NCBI GenBank assembly: GCA_039720395.1
Contig: CM077829.1
Span: forward strand, 24,693,955-24,757,954
DNA: 64,000 nt
Reading direction: 5' to 3'
DNA from: Liquidambar formosana
Lineage: Eukaryota > Streptophyta > Magnoliopsida > Saxifragales > Altingiaceae
A program made the translations under genes and the position numbers. Position 1 is the first letter of the stretch. Each line of letters begins with the position of its first letter. Positions 11,566 to 21,958 of the stretch are shown here, in pieces. The notes beneath the pieces were generated by a model. The model saw only the letters and a program-made list of their open reading frames with translations. It was not told the DNA's origin and did no database searches.

Positions 11566-11730
11566 AATATTTATGGCATTTTTACAGTTCTTTTACTTAA
11601 TACCAATGAATTGCTATGTCAATCAATTTTAGTTTTGGATAAATTGCCAATAATAAATCAAATTTGGGATTTTCTTGTTTGATTTAGACCGCACCCAAGG
11701 TAACTTTATGGGTTGCCTACGTATCTCCAT

Positions 11731-11796
11731 GGTTTTTTTTTTTTCTTCTTTTTTTTTTTGTTTTTTTTTTTTTTTTTTTGTTTTTTTTTTTGTTTT
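11731..11796. repeat. Poly(T) tract between convergent ORFs
   Basis: About 65 bp made almost only of T with single C or G interruptions, between the stop of the antisense ORF and the stop of integrase. The flanking block (agaccgcacccaaggt, ctacgtatctccat) is shared with element 2 at 35175-35225. The tract could serve as a termination or polyadenylation region for the two convergent transcripts. Confidence 0.8.
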
Positions 11797-11879
11797 TGAA
11801 TGGAGAATCAGGTCTTACGTAGTTCTTATGCCTTAACTTTTGCCTAGGCCGCCCTTACGGGTTTTCAACCTAGCAGGCT

Positions 11880-12638
11880 TCAAACATGATATTTCTTCAA
11901 TTGATCCAAATTAGTTGGACGAGCGAACTCAATTCCATCTAAATCCATGAGGCGAACAGCCCCTGCTGGCAATATCTCTTTGATAATGTATGGCCCACCC
12001 CAACTTGGCTTGAATTTTCCCCGCGGATCGAACACTGGAGCTCTGATTTCTTTCAGCACTACATCCCCTTTCTTTAGACCTCGATCTTTGACATGCTTGT
12101 TGAATGCTCTGGCAACTCTCCGTTGATACCCCTGAACATGATACAGCGCCCTTAAACGCCTTTCATCCAGCAAAGCTAAGTCATCATAGCGGCTCTTAAC
12201 CCAGTCCACTTCTGTTATCTGGCTCTCCACGGCAACTCTTAGTGAAGGAACTTCCAATTCAACTGGCAACACGGCCTCCATTCCATAAACTAGAGAATAA
12301 GGGGTAGCCCCTGTTGACGACCTTATTGATGTTCTGTAACCCCATAGAGCCAATGGCAACTTCTCATGCCAGTCTGTGTGTGAGTCCGCAGTCTTCTGTA
12401 GTATCTTCTTGATGTTCTTGTTAGCTGCTTCCACTGCTCCATTAGTCTGAGGACGGTATGGTGATGACAGATGGTGAACTATGCTATACTTTTGCAAGAG
12501 CTCATGGGTTTCTTTCTGAAAGTGCTGGCCATTGTCTGAGATAACTTCATGCGGTACCCCATATCGATAGATGATGCTGTGCTGTATGAACTGTGCTACC
12601 TTCTTGGAATTCAAGGTCTTGAAGGACGCTGCTTCCAC
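11880..12638 (-). CDS. Integrase core and C-terminal part of element 1 pol
   Basis: This is the continuation of the pol frame beyond the in-frame stop at 12726-12728. The sequence between that stop and the internal Met at 12638 stays open and encodes the start of the rve catalytic core. The core is recognisable by the DNGxxF strand (ISDNGQHF), the PYRPQTNGAVEAANK motif with its catalytic Glu, and the downstream YRTSIRSSTGATPYSLVYGMEAVLP segment. The C-terminal part has GKFKPSWGGPYIIKEI, a conserved strand of plant Ty3 integrases. Integrase inserts the cDNA copy into the genome. The stop codon replaces a tryptophan codon by one base, so all motifs are kept but full-length pol would need readthrough. 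The real protein does not start at 12638. Confidence 0.92.
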   Translation of the reverse strand: MEAASFKTLNSKKVAQFIQHSIIYRYGVPHEVISDNGQHFQKETHELLQKYSIVHHLSSPYRPQTNGAVEAANKNIKKILQKTADSHTDWHEKLPLALWGYRTSIRSSTGATPYSLVYGMEAVLPVELEVPSLRVAVESQITEVDWVKSRYDDLALLDERRLRALYHVQGYQRRVARAFNKHVKDRGLKKGDVVLKEIRAPVFDPRGKFKPSWGGPYIIKEILPAGAVRLMDLDGIEFARPTNLDQLKKYHV

Positions 12639-12725
12639 CCACTTAGTGAAGTAGTCGATGGCGACCAGGATGTATTCATGCCCATTTGATGCCTTTGGCT
12701 TGATCTGTCCGATGATATCTATCCC

Positions 12726-15239
12726 CTATACTGCGAATGGCCAAGGTGACGACATACTTGTTAAAGGCATAGAAGGCAAATGTTGTCCACTGGCGAACAG
12801 TTGGCATTTGTGGCACTTCTTGACATGTGCGTGGCAGTCTCTTTCCATGGTGGACCAATAATAGCCTAGCCTCATGATTTTCTTAGCCAACATATAGCCA
12901 TTCATGTACGGAGCCCCTGTTCCTTCATGGATTTCTTTAATCAGATGCTCGGCTTCCTCCTCGGTGACACACAGCAGGTGGATCCCGTCGTATGACCTTC
13001 GATATAGCTTTCCTCCACAAAGTACATAGTGACTCGCCAACCGCCTTAGGGTTTTTCTATCGATACGAGATGCTCCTTCTGGGTATTCCCTTTCTTTAAT
13101 GAACTTCTTTATGTCATGGAACCACGGACGGCCATCATTTACCTCTCCTCCTCGGATTGCACAACAGTACACAGGCTTGTCTCGGCATTCTATCACCAAC
13201 GGCTTCACATTTCCCCCTTCAGGTATCTCCACCATGGATGCTAGGGTCGCCAAGGCATCGGCGAACTGGTTCTTGTTTCTTGAAAGGTAGTTGAACTCTA
13301 TCTCTGAGAACTCCTTGGTTAGAGCTTCCAGATAGGCATGGTAAGGCAACAATTTCTCATCTCGAGTTTTCCATTCCCCTTTTATCTGACAAATGATTAG
13401 CGCCGAGTCCCCAAACACTTCCAATTCTTTGATCCCCAATTCAAGTGCCGGTTCCAATGCTAGGATACAGGCCTCATATTCAGCAATGTTGTTGGTGGCT
13501 TCGAACCCCAACTTGACCGCCAACGGTATAACTGCCTCTTCGGGTGAGACCAGCAGGACTCCTATCCCATAACCTTTCTTATTGGCTGCCCCATCGAAGT
13601 ATACTCTCCAAATTTTTCTGCCAATCTCTAGCACGTCCTCGTCTGGGAACTGATCGTTGAATGGAGCAGATGATGACACAGGACAGCTGGCTAGGTAGTC
13701 TGCGATGACGCTCCCCTTGATAGACTTCTGATTCACGTACTTTATGTCAAATTCGTTGAGGAGAATTGACCATCGAGCAGTTCTGAATGACAATACTGGC
13801 CTTTCTACCAGGTACTTCAACGGGTCCATGCGACTTATCAAGAACACTTCGAAGGACATCATGTAGTGCCGGAGTTTCTGCGTCGCCCATACTAGTGCTA
13901 CACAAGCTTTTTCAATTGCATTGTACTTCACTTCATAGTCTGTCATTTTCTTGCTTAGGTAGTAGATGGCATTCTCCTTTGTAGACCCTTCGAGATATTG
14001 AGCTAACAAAGCTCCCGTCGCGGTTTCGGTGACCGTTAAGTATAACAAAAGCGGCGCACCTTGCCGTGGGGGAACTAAGATTGGAGGATTGCTCAAGTAT
14101 CTCTTAATGGTCTCAAAGGCCTCTTGGCATTCTTCGTTCCATACTTTTGGCACACCTTTCTTAAGCAATTTGAAGATTGGTTCGCAAACCATGGTTAAGT
14201 TGGCAATGAATCGGCTTATGTATTGAACTCTTCCCAGAAAACCCCGGATCTGCTTCTCAGTGCTAGGCGGCTCCATCTCCACAATAGCTTTTATCTTCCC
14301 TGGGTCCACTTCGATACCTCTCTGAGTGATCATAAACCCCAATAACTTGCCTGCAGTGACACCAAAAGCGCACTTCTGTGGGTTGAGACGGAGATTGTAC
14401 TTTTTTGCTCGCTCTAGGAATTTCTCTAGTGCCTTGAAATGCCCTTCTCTATCCACGGACTTTACGATCATATCATCGACATAAACCTCGACTTCCTTAT
14501 GGATCATATCATGCAATAAGGTCGTAGCTGCTCTTTGGTAAGTAGCCCCAGCGTTTCTTAAGCCAAAAGGCATTACCTTGTAACAGTACGTTCCCCATTG
14601 CGTGATAAAGGCTGTTTTCTCCATGTCTTGAGGCGCCATCTTTATCTGGTTATACCCGGAGAATCCGTCCATGAAGGAGAGGAGTGCATGTCCCACTGTA
14701 CTATCCACCAACACGTCGATATGGGGTAAAGGAAAGTCATCCTTAGGGCTCGCGGCGTTGAGATCTCGGAAGTCGACACATATCCTCACTTTCCCATCTT
14801 TTTTAGGCACAGGCACTATATTCGACAACCACTCGGGGTACTCCACAACTTGAAGGAAACCCGCGTCTAGTTGTTTAGTTACCTCTTCTTTTACTTTTAG
14901 GGCCCATTCTGGTTTTAATCTTCTGAGTTTCTGCTTTACCGGCTTCTTTAGGGAATTGGTGGGGATATAGTGTTGCACAATATCGGGGTCAATGCCAGGC
15001 ATGTCTTCATAAGACCATGCAAAAGCCATAATGTTGGCTTTCAAGAAGGAGATCATCTTTTCTTTTTCAACGGGGGAGAGGGTTTTCCCAATTTTAACTA
15101 TTCTTGGCAATTCATTCGTCCCTAAGTTGATTGATTCCAATTCATCCATATTAGGTTCGGTGACGCCCCTTTTCCTTTGCTCAACGAGCTCCGGGGGGAC
15201 ATCGTTCCTAGGATCTATATCCATGCCATAAATATCCAT
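12726..15239 (-). CDS. Reverse transcriptase, RNase H and archaeal-type RNase H of element 1 pol
   Basis: An 837-codon frame ending at an in-frame TAG. Residues 110-290 are the reverse transcriptase with VRICVDFRDLN, the MPFGLRNAGATYQR block and the catalytic YVDD at 253-256. A first RNase H-like region follows at about 390-520. A second, archaeal-type RNase H follows with YFDGAANKKG, AEYEA and GDSALI, which supply acidic residues. Two RNase H domains are a hallmark of the Tat lineage of Ty3 elements. The end carries the integrase zinc region, with paired cysteines in KKCHKCQ. The frame then meets a TAG where relatives have Trp. The first ATG is at 15239, but the reading frame probably enters upstream by splicing from gag-protease. 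Confidence 0.95.
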   Translation of the reverse strand: MDIYGMDIDPRNDVPPELVEQRKRGVTEPNMDELESINLGTNELPRIVKIGKTLSPVEKEKMISFLKANIMAFAWSYEDMPGIDPDIVQHYIPTNSLKKPVKQKLRRLKPEWALKVKEEVTKQLDAGFLQVVEYPEWLSNIVPVPKKDGKVRICVDFRDLNAASPKDDFPLPHIDVLVDSTVGHALLSFMDGFSGYNQIKMAPQDMEKTAFITQWGTYCYKVMPFGLRNAGATYQRAATTLLHDMIHKEVEVYVDDMIVKSVDREGHFKALEKFLERAKKYNLRLNPQKCAFGVTAGKLLGFMITQRGIEVDPGKIKAIVEMEPPSTEKQIRGFLGRVQYISRFIANLTMVCEPIFKLLKKGVPKVWNEECQEAFETIKRYLSNPPILVPPRQGAPLLLYLTVTETATGALLAQYLEGSTKENAIYYLSKKMTDYEVKYNAIEKACVALVWATQKLRHYMMSFEVFLISRMDPLKYLVERPVLSFRTARWSILLNEFDIKYVNQKSIKGSVIADYLASCPVSSSAPFNDQFPDEDVLEIGRKIWRVYFDGAANKKGYGIGVLLVSPEEAVIPLAVKLGFEATNNIAEYEACILALEPALELGIKELEVFGDSALIICQIKGEWKTRDEKLLPYHAYLEALTKEFSEIEFNYLSRNKNQFADALATLASMVEIPEGGNVKPLVIECRDKPVYCCAIRGGEVNDGRPWFHDIKKFIKEREYPEGASRIDRKTLRRLASHYVLCGGKLYRRSYDGIHLLCVTEEEAEHLIKEIHEGTGAPYMNGYMLAKKIMRLGYYWSTMERDCHAHVKKCHKCQLFASGQHLPSMPLTSMSSPWPFAV

Positions 15240-15258
15240 AGAGGAGAGAAAAGAGACA

Positions 15259-15429
15259 CTACATATATAGAGAAAGAAAGCACACTTTATTGACTAGGAA
15301 TAATAGGAATGACACACAAAAGAAAGAAGGAAAACAAACAAATCTGTATCAATACTATGACTCCACAAAGTGAGTAAAGTAGATACATCTTATTGAATTA
15401 GGGAAATATTACTAAACTAAGACACCTAC
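15259..15429 (-). other. Probable intron between gag-protease and pol
   Basis: On the minus strand the donor GTAGGTGT begins at 15429, two bases before the gag-protease stop codon. A pyrimidine-rich stretch ends at an AG acceptor at 15259-15260. Removing these 171 nt deletes the stop and joins the two frames in phase: the exon ends with two bases of a codon, and the next exon gives one base followed by an open frame into the pol ATG at 15239. An intron at this place that reconstitutes the polyprotein is known from Ogre elements. The splice sites are my reading and have not been tested. Confidence 0.75.
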
Positions 15430-18400
15430 AAGCTGCTATCAGGTAGGCCAAGGTCTTCTTCTTCATGGATCTCCGCAATGACACCACATTCAAGGTACCA
15501 ATTCAGGAATGGCACGGTAGCATGGCTAATGGATGAACCCTGGAGTTCTTCAATGGTCGAGTCTTCCACGGTGAGGATCATGTCTTGGAACATTTCAGTC
15601 ATAGCCCCCGCATCAAGGTTCTCTGCCCAGTCTTCCTCTTTCAAGCTTCCATGTAGATCTTGGATAGAGTGGTACCAACTTGTCAAACTTTGAGGATTCG
15701 GCCCTTCTGTGAAGTATCTATCACCAAAACTTTTATCTGCCACGGCTGGGTCGGAACTTGGATAAAAAGTATATGGGATGTACTGCTTTATAGAAGAGTA
15801 ATGGTGTGATGATTCATTCAGCTCTTTCTCAATGCATTGGACATAATCAAACCCAGATAGCGGTATCGCTGCTGATTCAGGTTGTATCTCACATATAGGC
15901 ACACCTGCGAGTTTCAATTCATAGTCCCCTTGAAGTGTTACTATGGCTCCTTCATAAGGAAACTTCACCTTTTGATGGAGTGAAGATGGCACAGCCCCAG
16001 CAGGATGGATCCAAGGTCGGCCCAACAACAAGTTGAAACATGACGGCACATCCAACACTTGGAATTCTACCCTAAATTCAGTGGGTCCCATGATAAGAGG
16101 TAAAGTAACTACCCCTATTACTTCTCGGCGGGTGTTGTCATAAGCTCTTACGGTCTGCCCAGATGGCGTGAAATCAGTGGGTCCCAAACCCAAAACAGTG
16201 GCAGTTCGGAGAGGACATACATTCAGTGCGGACCCATTGTCGATAAGAACGGTGGGAACCCTCTTCCCCATAGTGTCAACGGTCACATAGAGAGCTTGAG
16301 AATGGCTCGCCCCGCTTTTAGGTAGGTCTACATCGGTGAACACGATGGTTGAGTTCTTGGGAGTTGGATTCACCAAATGTACCAATCCCTCGGAGGATGT
16401 GTCAACAGGCACTTGTATCTGATTCAACAGTTTCAACACGGTCTGTCTGTGCTTATGCGAGGCCATGAGCAAGCCCCAAATAGTAATGTTGGCATTGGTC
16501 TTCTTCAGCTGCCTAAGCACTTCATCCTCTTCTTCTTGCAAGCTAGGACGCCTCTGCCCTTCCAAATCTTCCAACGGATTTTCAGATTCTAGGTGGGGGG
16601 GCTTGAAATGACGACCCCCTCTGGTTATATGGTCCAACTCATCATCGCTAGCCCATATGTCATGGACTTCCTCGGAGTCATTCATTAAGTCATCCCATTC
16701 TATCATGTCAATGCTCTCCATTTCTGTCGGCAAGTCATCCCAACCTGAAGGGACTATCGGCTCATCTGATATCGGACTTGGGCTTGAGTACAGCACATAG
16801 TAATCATATTTCCCCGACGCTTCACCTAATAGGCCAACCTGAGGATCCCCTGCTTCATATCTTTCTTTCAGCTCTTGTTGGATAGATTTCTTTGGCAACA
16901 ACAAAACCTTTTGGTCAATGAGGTCTTGGATGATCTTCTTTAGTATAGAACAAGCCTCGGTGTCATGGCCGGGTGCACGATGGTATTGGCAATATTGGTG
17001 AGGGGTTGATGGTCTTGGCTTTGGTGGAAGTGGCATGATAAGGCTGTTATTGCGGCAAATGGTGAAGAGACGGGTTAAGGTCATGGGGAGCGGAGTGTAT
17101 TGTCTTATGGGATGGCGAGGGCGAGAGGATTCAACCCCAATGGCATTTATGGTGTTAGGTGGAGGTGTGTTGTTGTGTGATGGGAGAGGATTACGAGTGA
17201 CATTTGGACGGGTTGGTGGTGAAATGACTTGCTTGTCAATGAGGTCTTGGACTTGGTGGCGAAGACGAATACAGCGATTGGTGGCATGGCCTTTGGATTG
17301 GTGGTATTTGTAGTACTCATTCTCATTATAGCTCTTGGGTAAGGGATTTGGTGGAGGTCTTGGGTCGAGTGGCTTCAATAGGTCACGACTTATGAGCTTT
17401 TCAAGGACTCTTTCGAGTGGCATGAATAGGTCAGTGAATTGGCGAGGTGGGTTGACATCATTGAGAGAAAAGGGTTGGATTGGTTGAGTTATGGTGTTGA
17501 CCTCGGCATTGTTCTTCCCAGTAAAGTTTGTCTTGCGACTCCTCACTTCCTCAGTCTTGATTGTCCCATCATTGATAGCATCTTCAACCTGCGTGCCAGC
17601 CCCAATGAGAGCTTTGAAATTTGGGAAATAGTGGGCAAATAGGTGCTTGTGATACACGGGCAGCAGGTTCTTAACCACTAACTGAATTTGGTCCTCCTCA
17701 TTCGGCCTATCCGTCATTCTCGACGCCTTTTGTCTCCACCTTGTAATGTAAGCGGAGAAAGTTTCATGAGCCCCTTGCTTGGTAGTTTCTAGGTCCCTTC
17801 GAGTAACGTCCACCTCTGTGTTATACTTGTAGTGCTCTGAAAACTCATTGCATATGTCTTCCCAAGTCCGGGTTCTATTCTCATCCAAGGATAAGAACCA
17901 TTTCAAAGCAGAAGTGGCCAAGGTTTCATGGAACATTTGAGCTAAAAGCTCGTCAGTAGCCCCTCGAGGGTGCATAGCTCGCACGTACATCTTCAAATGA
18001 GTCTTAGGGCAACCCGTCCCATCGAACTTTTCTAACTCCGGCATCTTGAATTGTAGTGGAATACGAGCCGTTGGAAACAGGGATAGAGTCCGCACATCGA
18101 CCATGTCATCAGCCTTGCGAATCCCTTTTATGGTTCTCTCCAAAGCTTCTACCTTGCTAGCTAACACGGAATCACTGCTAGTACCTTTCCCCTTGGCTTC
18201 CCCTTCTAGGTCGGTGACCTCAGGTTTCGAGCTACTTTCCCCCCTTGTCTTGGTGTTCTCATTGGATTGAGGTCCCTCTTCGGTGCCAGCCCCATGAGGT
18301 ATACCCGAGGAATGGGCCTTAGAGCCATTTTGTTCAAGATCCGCCATCTTCTGTTGGTTCTCTTGAGCCATTTTCAATGCGGTATCGGATGTCTCGGCGG

Positions 18401-18545
18401 TATGATCAAGCTTGGCCATGATGGCTTTCAGGCAAGCCTCAAGGTCGAAGTGCCCCTCACTAGTTCTTTCGTCGGCCATGTCTGTCTGATGGGTGGACTC
18501 AACACTCACTAGGCGCCCTTGTGGATTGCGGATCCAAGCCAGCAC
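15426..18545 (-). CDS. Gag-protease of element 1
   Basis: A 1039-codon frame. Residues about 160-330 form the retrotransposon gag domain, including MYVRAMHPRGATDELLAQMF and the TFSAYITRWRQKA stretch. A zinc-knuckle-like motif follows with ligands C519, H522, H527 and C532, that is CX2HX4HX4C rather than the usual CX2CX4HX4C. An earlier copy at 411-425 has Tyr in place of the first Cys. An acidic, low-complexity region leads to an aspartic protease with VLIDNGSALN (catalytic Asp769) and LLGRPW at 840-844. Gag packages RNA and the protease cleaves the polyprotein. The start at 18545 is the first Met of the frame. An internal Met at residue 23 (MADERTS) is an alternative start. Confidence 0.93.
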   Translation of the reverse strand: MLAWIRNPQGRLVSVESTHQTDMADERTSEGHFDLEACLKAIMAKLDHTAETSDTALKMAQENQQKMADLEQNGSKAHSSGIPHGAGTEEGPQSNENTKTRGESSSKPEVTDLEGEAKGKGTSSDSVLASKVEALERTIKGIRKADDMVDVRTLSLFPTARIPLQFKMPELEKFDGTGCPKTHLKMYVRAMHPRGATDELLAQMFHETLATSALKWFLSLDENRTRTWEDICNEFSEHYKYNTEVDVTRRDLETTKQGAHETFSAYITRWRQKASRMTDRPNEEDQIQLVVKNLLPVYHKHLFAHYFPNFKALIGAGTQVEDAINDGTIKTEEVRSRKTNFTGKNNAEVNTITQPIQPFSLNDVNPPRQFTDLFMPLERVLEKLISRDLLKPLDPRPPPNPLPKSYNENEYYKYHQSKGHATNRCIRLRHQVQDLIDKQVISPPTRPNVTRNPLPSHNNTPPPNTINAIGVESSRPRHPIRQYTPLPMTLTRLFTICRNNSLIMPLPPKPRPSTPHQYCQYHRAPGHDTEACSILKKIIQDLIDQKVLLLPKKSIQQELKERYEAGDPQVGLLGEASGKYDYYVLYSSPSPISDEPIVPSGWDDLPTEMESIDMIEWDDLMNDSEEVHDIWASDDELDHITRGGRHFKPPHLESENPLEDLEGQRRPSLQEEEDEVLRQLKKTNANITIWGLLMASHKHRQTVLKLLNQIQVPVDTSSEGLVHLVNPTPKNSTIVFTDVDLPKSGASHSQALYVTVDTMGKRVPTVLIDNGSALNVCPLRTATVLGLGPTDFTPSGQTVRAYDNTRREVIGVVTLPLIMGPTEFRVEFQVLDVPSCFNLLLGRPWIHPAGAVPSSLHQKVKFPYEGAIVTLQGDYELKLAGVPICEIQPESAAIPLSGFDYVQCIEKELNESSHHYSSIKQYIPYTFYPSSDPAVADKSFGDRYFTEGPNPQSLTSWYHSIQDLHGSLKEEDWAENLDAGAMTEMFQDMILTVEDSTIEELQGSSISHATVPFLNWYLECGVIAEIHEEEDLGLPDSSL

Positions 18546-19355
18546 GTCTATGGATAGAAAAGTTTTAACCTTTAGCCTAAGGATCTGTCCTAAACCTCCA
18601 TATTTTCCTTAATGAATTCGGTCTCTACACCATGTTCAATTAATTCATTCCTTTTATCCAATTACCTTTACAGGGGTCATGGATTAAGGGTATGTTTTAA
18701 AGAATAGGGCATAGAGTCCTTCAATTAGGTTTAATTAATCCCCTAGGACTAGCACATCACAAACATAGCTTTACATCCTATTTCCTTAATTTATTCCTCC
18801 TAACCCATGGCCTTAACGAAGGCTAGGGTTTAAAGGTCTATATTAAGGGCATAAGATATAAAGCCTCACACCACAAACACGGCATAGCATCATTACAAAC
18901 AATTGTGGGTGCATAAAGGTGAGACCGTAGTGTCCTACAAGTCTGTCTATATGGACTAATGATAAGGGTAGGCTAGGGTCCTTCACTTGCTTGAGCAATC
19001 CTTATACCTAACCACATGTGGCATCAGGAACGCCGCGTGGGTCCAGCAGTACGTGATTAACTCATTTAATATACCCAAGGGCAAGCCCAAGGGTACTAGG
19101 CAAGAGAGGTTGATAGCTTTCGCCCCAACACATGGAATCAGGAAAACCAAGGTTGAGACTAGGCCGATCGTTGGCAAGGATACATCGAGGGACATCGATC
19201 CTAACATGCAAGAGTTTGCGCACACAATGCAATAAATGAAAGCACACAATCAAGCGGATGCAATGTGATTGATTTTAATTAAACATAAGAAATTAACCTA
19301 GCCCATTTAAACTTTATAGAGTCTAGCCCACAAATCCCCAGCGGAGTCACCAAAC
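18546..19355 (-). other. 5' leader of element 1
   Basis: An untranslated stretch between the 5' LTR and gag. The part around 19010-19210 is clearly related to 37800-38030 in element 2, including a repeated cccaaggg and the segment gtttaatatacccaaggg-like at the centre. Packaging or dimerisation signals would be expected here, but I cannot show one. Confidence 0.7.
19335..19352 (-). promoter_or_regulatory. tRNA primer-binding site of element 1
   Basis: Three bases inside the 5' LTR end, the minus strand reads TGGTGACTCCGCTGGGGA. Its complement ends in CCA and matches the 3' end expected of a tRNA-Arg, the primer described for Ogre/Tat elements. Element 2 has the related TGGCGACTCCTCTGGGGA at 38135-38152. 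Confidence 0.8.
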
Positions 19356-21958
19356 TGTGAACCCCGGAAATTGGGCCCACGAGGGATTGAAAAGAAAGTG
19401 GGTTTGAAAAAGAAAAAGGAAAGGAGTCGCCACCTTATTTTTTAAAGGAAACAAGGAAAACCCTAAAAATAGTTTGTTTTAGGAAAACAATTTGAATGAC
19501 TCCATAAAAAAGGAAAGGCAAAAACCAATCTTTTGAAAACCAAAGAAATCGGGGATTCGGAGGCTAAGTTATGACATGGGAAGGTTCTAGGCAAAGCCTA
19601 TAGGCACCCATGTCACCCTTTCGGTCTCTCAGTTCATTTGGGCTAAATTAAAGTCTTTCCATACAAAAATCAGCAAGTATATCATCACAAAAATTGCATG
19701 CATATCATATATTTCATTCATCCATCCATGCATAATAAGCAAATAAAAACAGAAAATAAAAAGAAGAAAAGAAAACATAAATAAACCTAGGATGCTTGGA
19801 TCCTAGAACGGACTTGAGCCTCACGAGGAGCGTCTACGTACCATGCAACGAAATACATGGATCAAAGTCCACGTAGTTCGATTAGAATTAAGGTTAAGAC
19901 TTAATATAAACCTATGGTTAAAACCCTAGGTTTCCTTATTTGATCAAAAGAGTTGAATTTGATAGAAAGTTTGATTTTAGAAAGAACTCCATAAAATGGA
20001 AACTTTAATAAAAACCAGAATTTTGTTGGTTAAGGAAACCTCTAATTAAACCATAGGATCATATTAAAAATTAACCCTAAATAGGGAGAAGAGAAGGGAT
20101 AAGGAAGAAAGGTGAATTGGGGCACCTTCACACCCACTTACCTGAGCGCAATTACTCCAAACATTAGCTATTTCAGACATAAGCAGCCCTATTTGCCATA
20201 AGACAAATACCACACCTATTTGCACCCTTACAAGTGCTCAAAACCATGCAAAAACACTAACATGCAAATCTGGACAGAATAGTATTATGACCTAAAATCA
20301 TCCACTAAGCATGCCAATAGCAAAAACAGCGAACAATAATAAGTCCTAACATATTCCTAGAACCATATCATGCATAAAAACCCTAAAACATACTAACATG
20401 CATGCAAAACTATCATGTTTACTCCATATGAAAAACATATACAGCAAACACGAAGAAAAACCAATAAAAAAGTCTACTTTATCATGCTATATGAAAACAA
20501 ACACGAAACAATGACTCTAAAACCCTAAACTCACAAATATGCTTAAAAACATACAAAACATACTTTAATCATACTAAAACCAAACTAAACAGAAATTAAA
20601 TCATGCATATTAACTAACTAAAGCAATATAACATGATGAAAATCCTAACTCTAACATGCAATGACACTAATCCTAGCACAAGGACAAACAGGAGCACAAG
20701 AATCATAACTATGCATTAAAAACCTAAAGGACAGCCTTAAAGCATGCTAAACAGTAGATAAACAATAGATATTCCATGTATATTAACTAGCTAGAGTGTT
20801 AATACATGATAAAAAAGTTACCTTTGACATGCAATAAGCCTAACCCATATGAAAACCTAGTTTAAGCTTGAATAGAGAAGGAGAATACCTTAGGAAGGGC
20901 CTTCCTTTGTGTTTGTAATTGTTCGTGGCTCCTCAGGTCTTTAGAGTGAATCAAACCAACACGAATCCTCCTCTTTGTCAAAGTGGTATCACAGCAAAGA
21001 GATCAAAACTCACTCAACTTTGAAAAGAAAATAGAAAACAAAAAGAGAACAAGAGAAAAGAAAAGTGATTTTCGTCACTTTGCAGTAGCAGCAACTTCAA
21101 TCGCGTTTTTGGGTATGAAAAAATTGGATTTGGACAAAGCTTGTGAAATACAAAGTTGTAGAGAATTGAATTATCTTTCTAACAAGACCAATTTCATCAA
21201 ATTCTGACTTCGGATGACAAGGTTATGATTAAAATACGACTGCTGGTTCTCAGAAAATCTGCTGCTGAATTATGACGAATTTCACTCCCTCCAAACCCTC
21301 TTCTCCTCTCCCTTGTTTAAAGACATTAAGAGAGTATTTATAGCTGAAATCTGGAGTTTCCCTTTCCTTCCTGGACTAGGTTTCCTTGGAGAATAATCAA
21401 AAGGTATTTTATAATGATAAAAGACTTCTAATCTGAATAGGAAAAGGAAATTGTCTTTTATAAAAATTGGGAGACTGACCGCTAACACGCATGCACATGT
21501 ATCGTATGTGCGTACACACACTCATCACATACGTACACGTGTTAGTGTCATGATAAAAATGGCTAATTTAATAAAATAATTTTCTTTTCATTTTAACCAA
21601 AAATCTCATGCTGTGATTCGCACTAATTCTTCAAGGATAATCCGTAAATAACCACACTAAACTCATCATCAGGGCGACGGGACTTAATACCTCATATGCA
21701 TCCATATGAACTCCAATTAACAATTTGGAGATCATTCCAAGGTCAAATGAAAAGTTTGGGACTTAAAAGACGATTATGCCCCTCAAGTCACAAAAGCTCT
21801 TATTATCCCTCAAGATCAACTCTAATTTGAACCAAAATTCATATCCATTGTCCTTGTGACTCTAGAAAACTAATGCAAGTGACTAGACTCAAAAACAAAA
21901 CAAAAACATGCATGAAATGATGAGCCCTAGTAAGGTGGTGCAAAAATGGGGTGTGACA
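19356..21958 (-). repeat. 5' LTR of element 1
   Basis: 2603 bp, TGTCACACCC to GGGTTCACA on the minus strand. The TATA box is TATTTATA on the plus strand at 21335-21342. Upstream of it, at about 21480-21545, is a long imperfect palindrome built around cgctaacacg and cgtgttag arms with repeated acgta. The structured leader block is at 19798-19870. The inner end is followed by the primer-binding site. Confidence 0.95.
21480..21545 (-). promoter_or_regulatory. Palindromic module upstream of the element 1 LTR TATA box
   Basis: The arms gctaacacg and cgtgttagt face each other, with catacgt and acgtatg-like stretches between them. It lies about 140 bp upstream of the TATA box in transcription direction. 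It takes the place held by the GC-rich inverted repeat in the plus-strand solo LTRs. ACGT cores suggest possible bZIP sites, which is inference. Confidence 0.45.

Larger units (their letters stand above)
2619..21958 (-). mobile_element. Element 1: nearly intact Tat/Ogre-lineage Ty3 retrotransposon
   Basis: It is inserted in the 3' LTR of element 2. Its LTRs are 2619-8002 (interrupted by a solo LTR) and 19356-21958. The 3' LTR without its insertion is 2603 bp, exactly the length of the 5' LTR, and about twenty differences are visible, which points to a recent insertion. Flanks read caaat (2614-2618) and ctcat (21959-21963). Each is one base from ctaat, which is the sequence at the matching site of the intact element 2 LTR (39514-39518). 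On the minus strand it carries gag-protease, an intron, RT, two RNase H domains and integrase, and on the plus strand an antisense ORF. Without the nested solo LTR it is about 16.6 kb. Confidence 0.95.
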
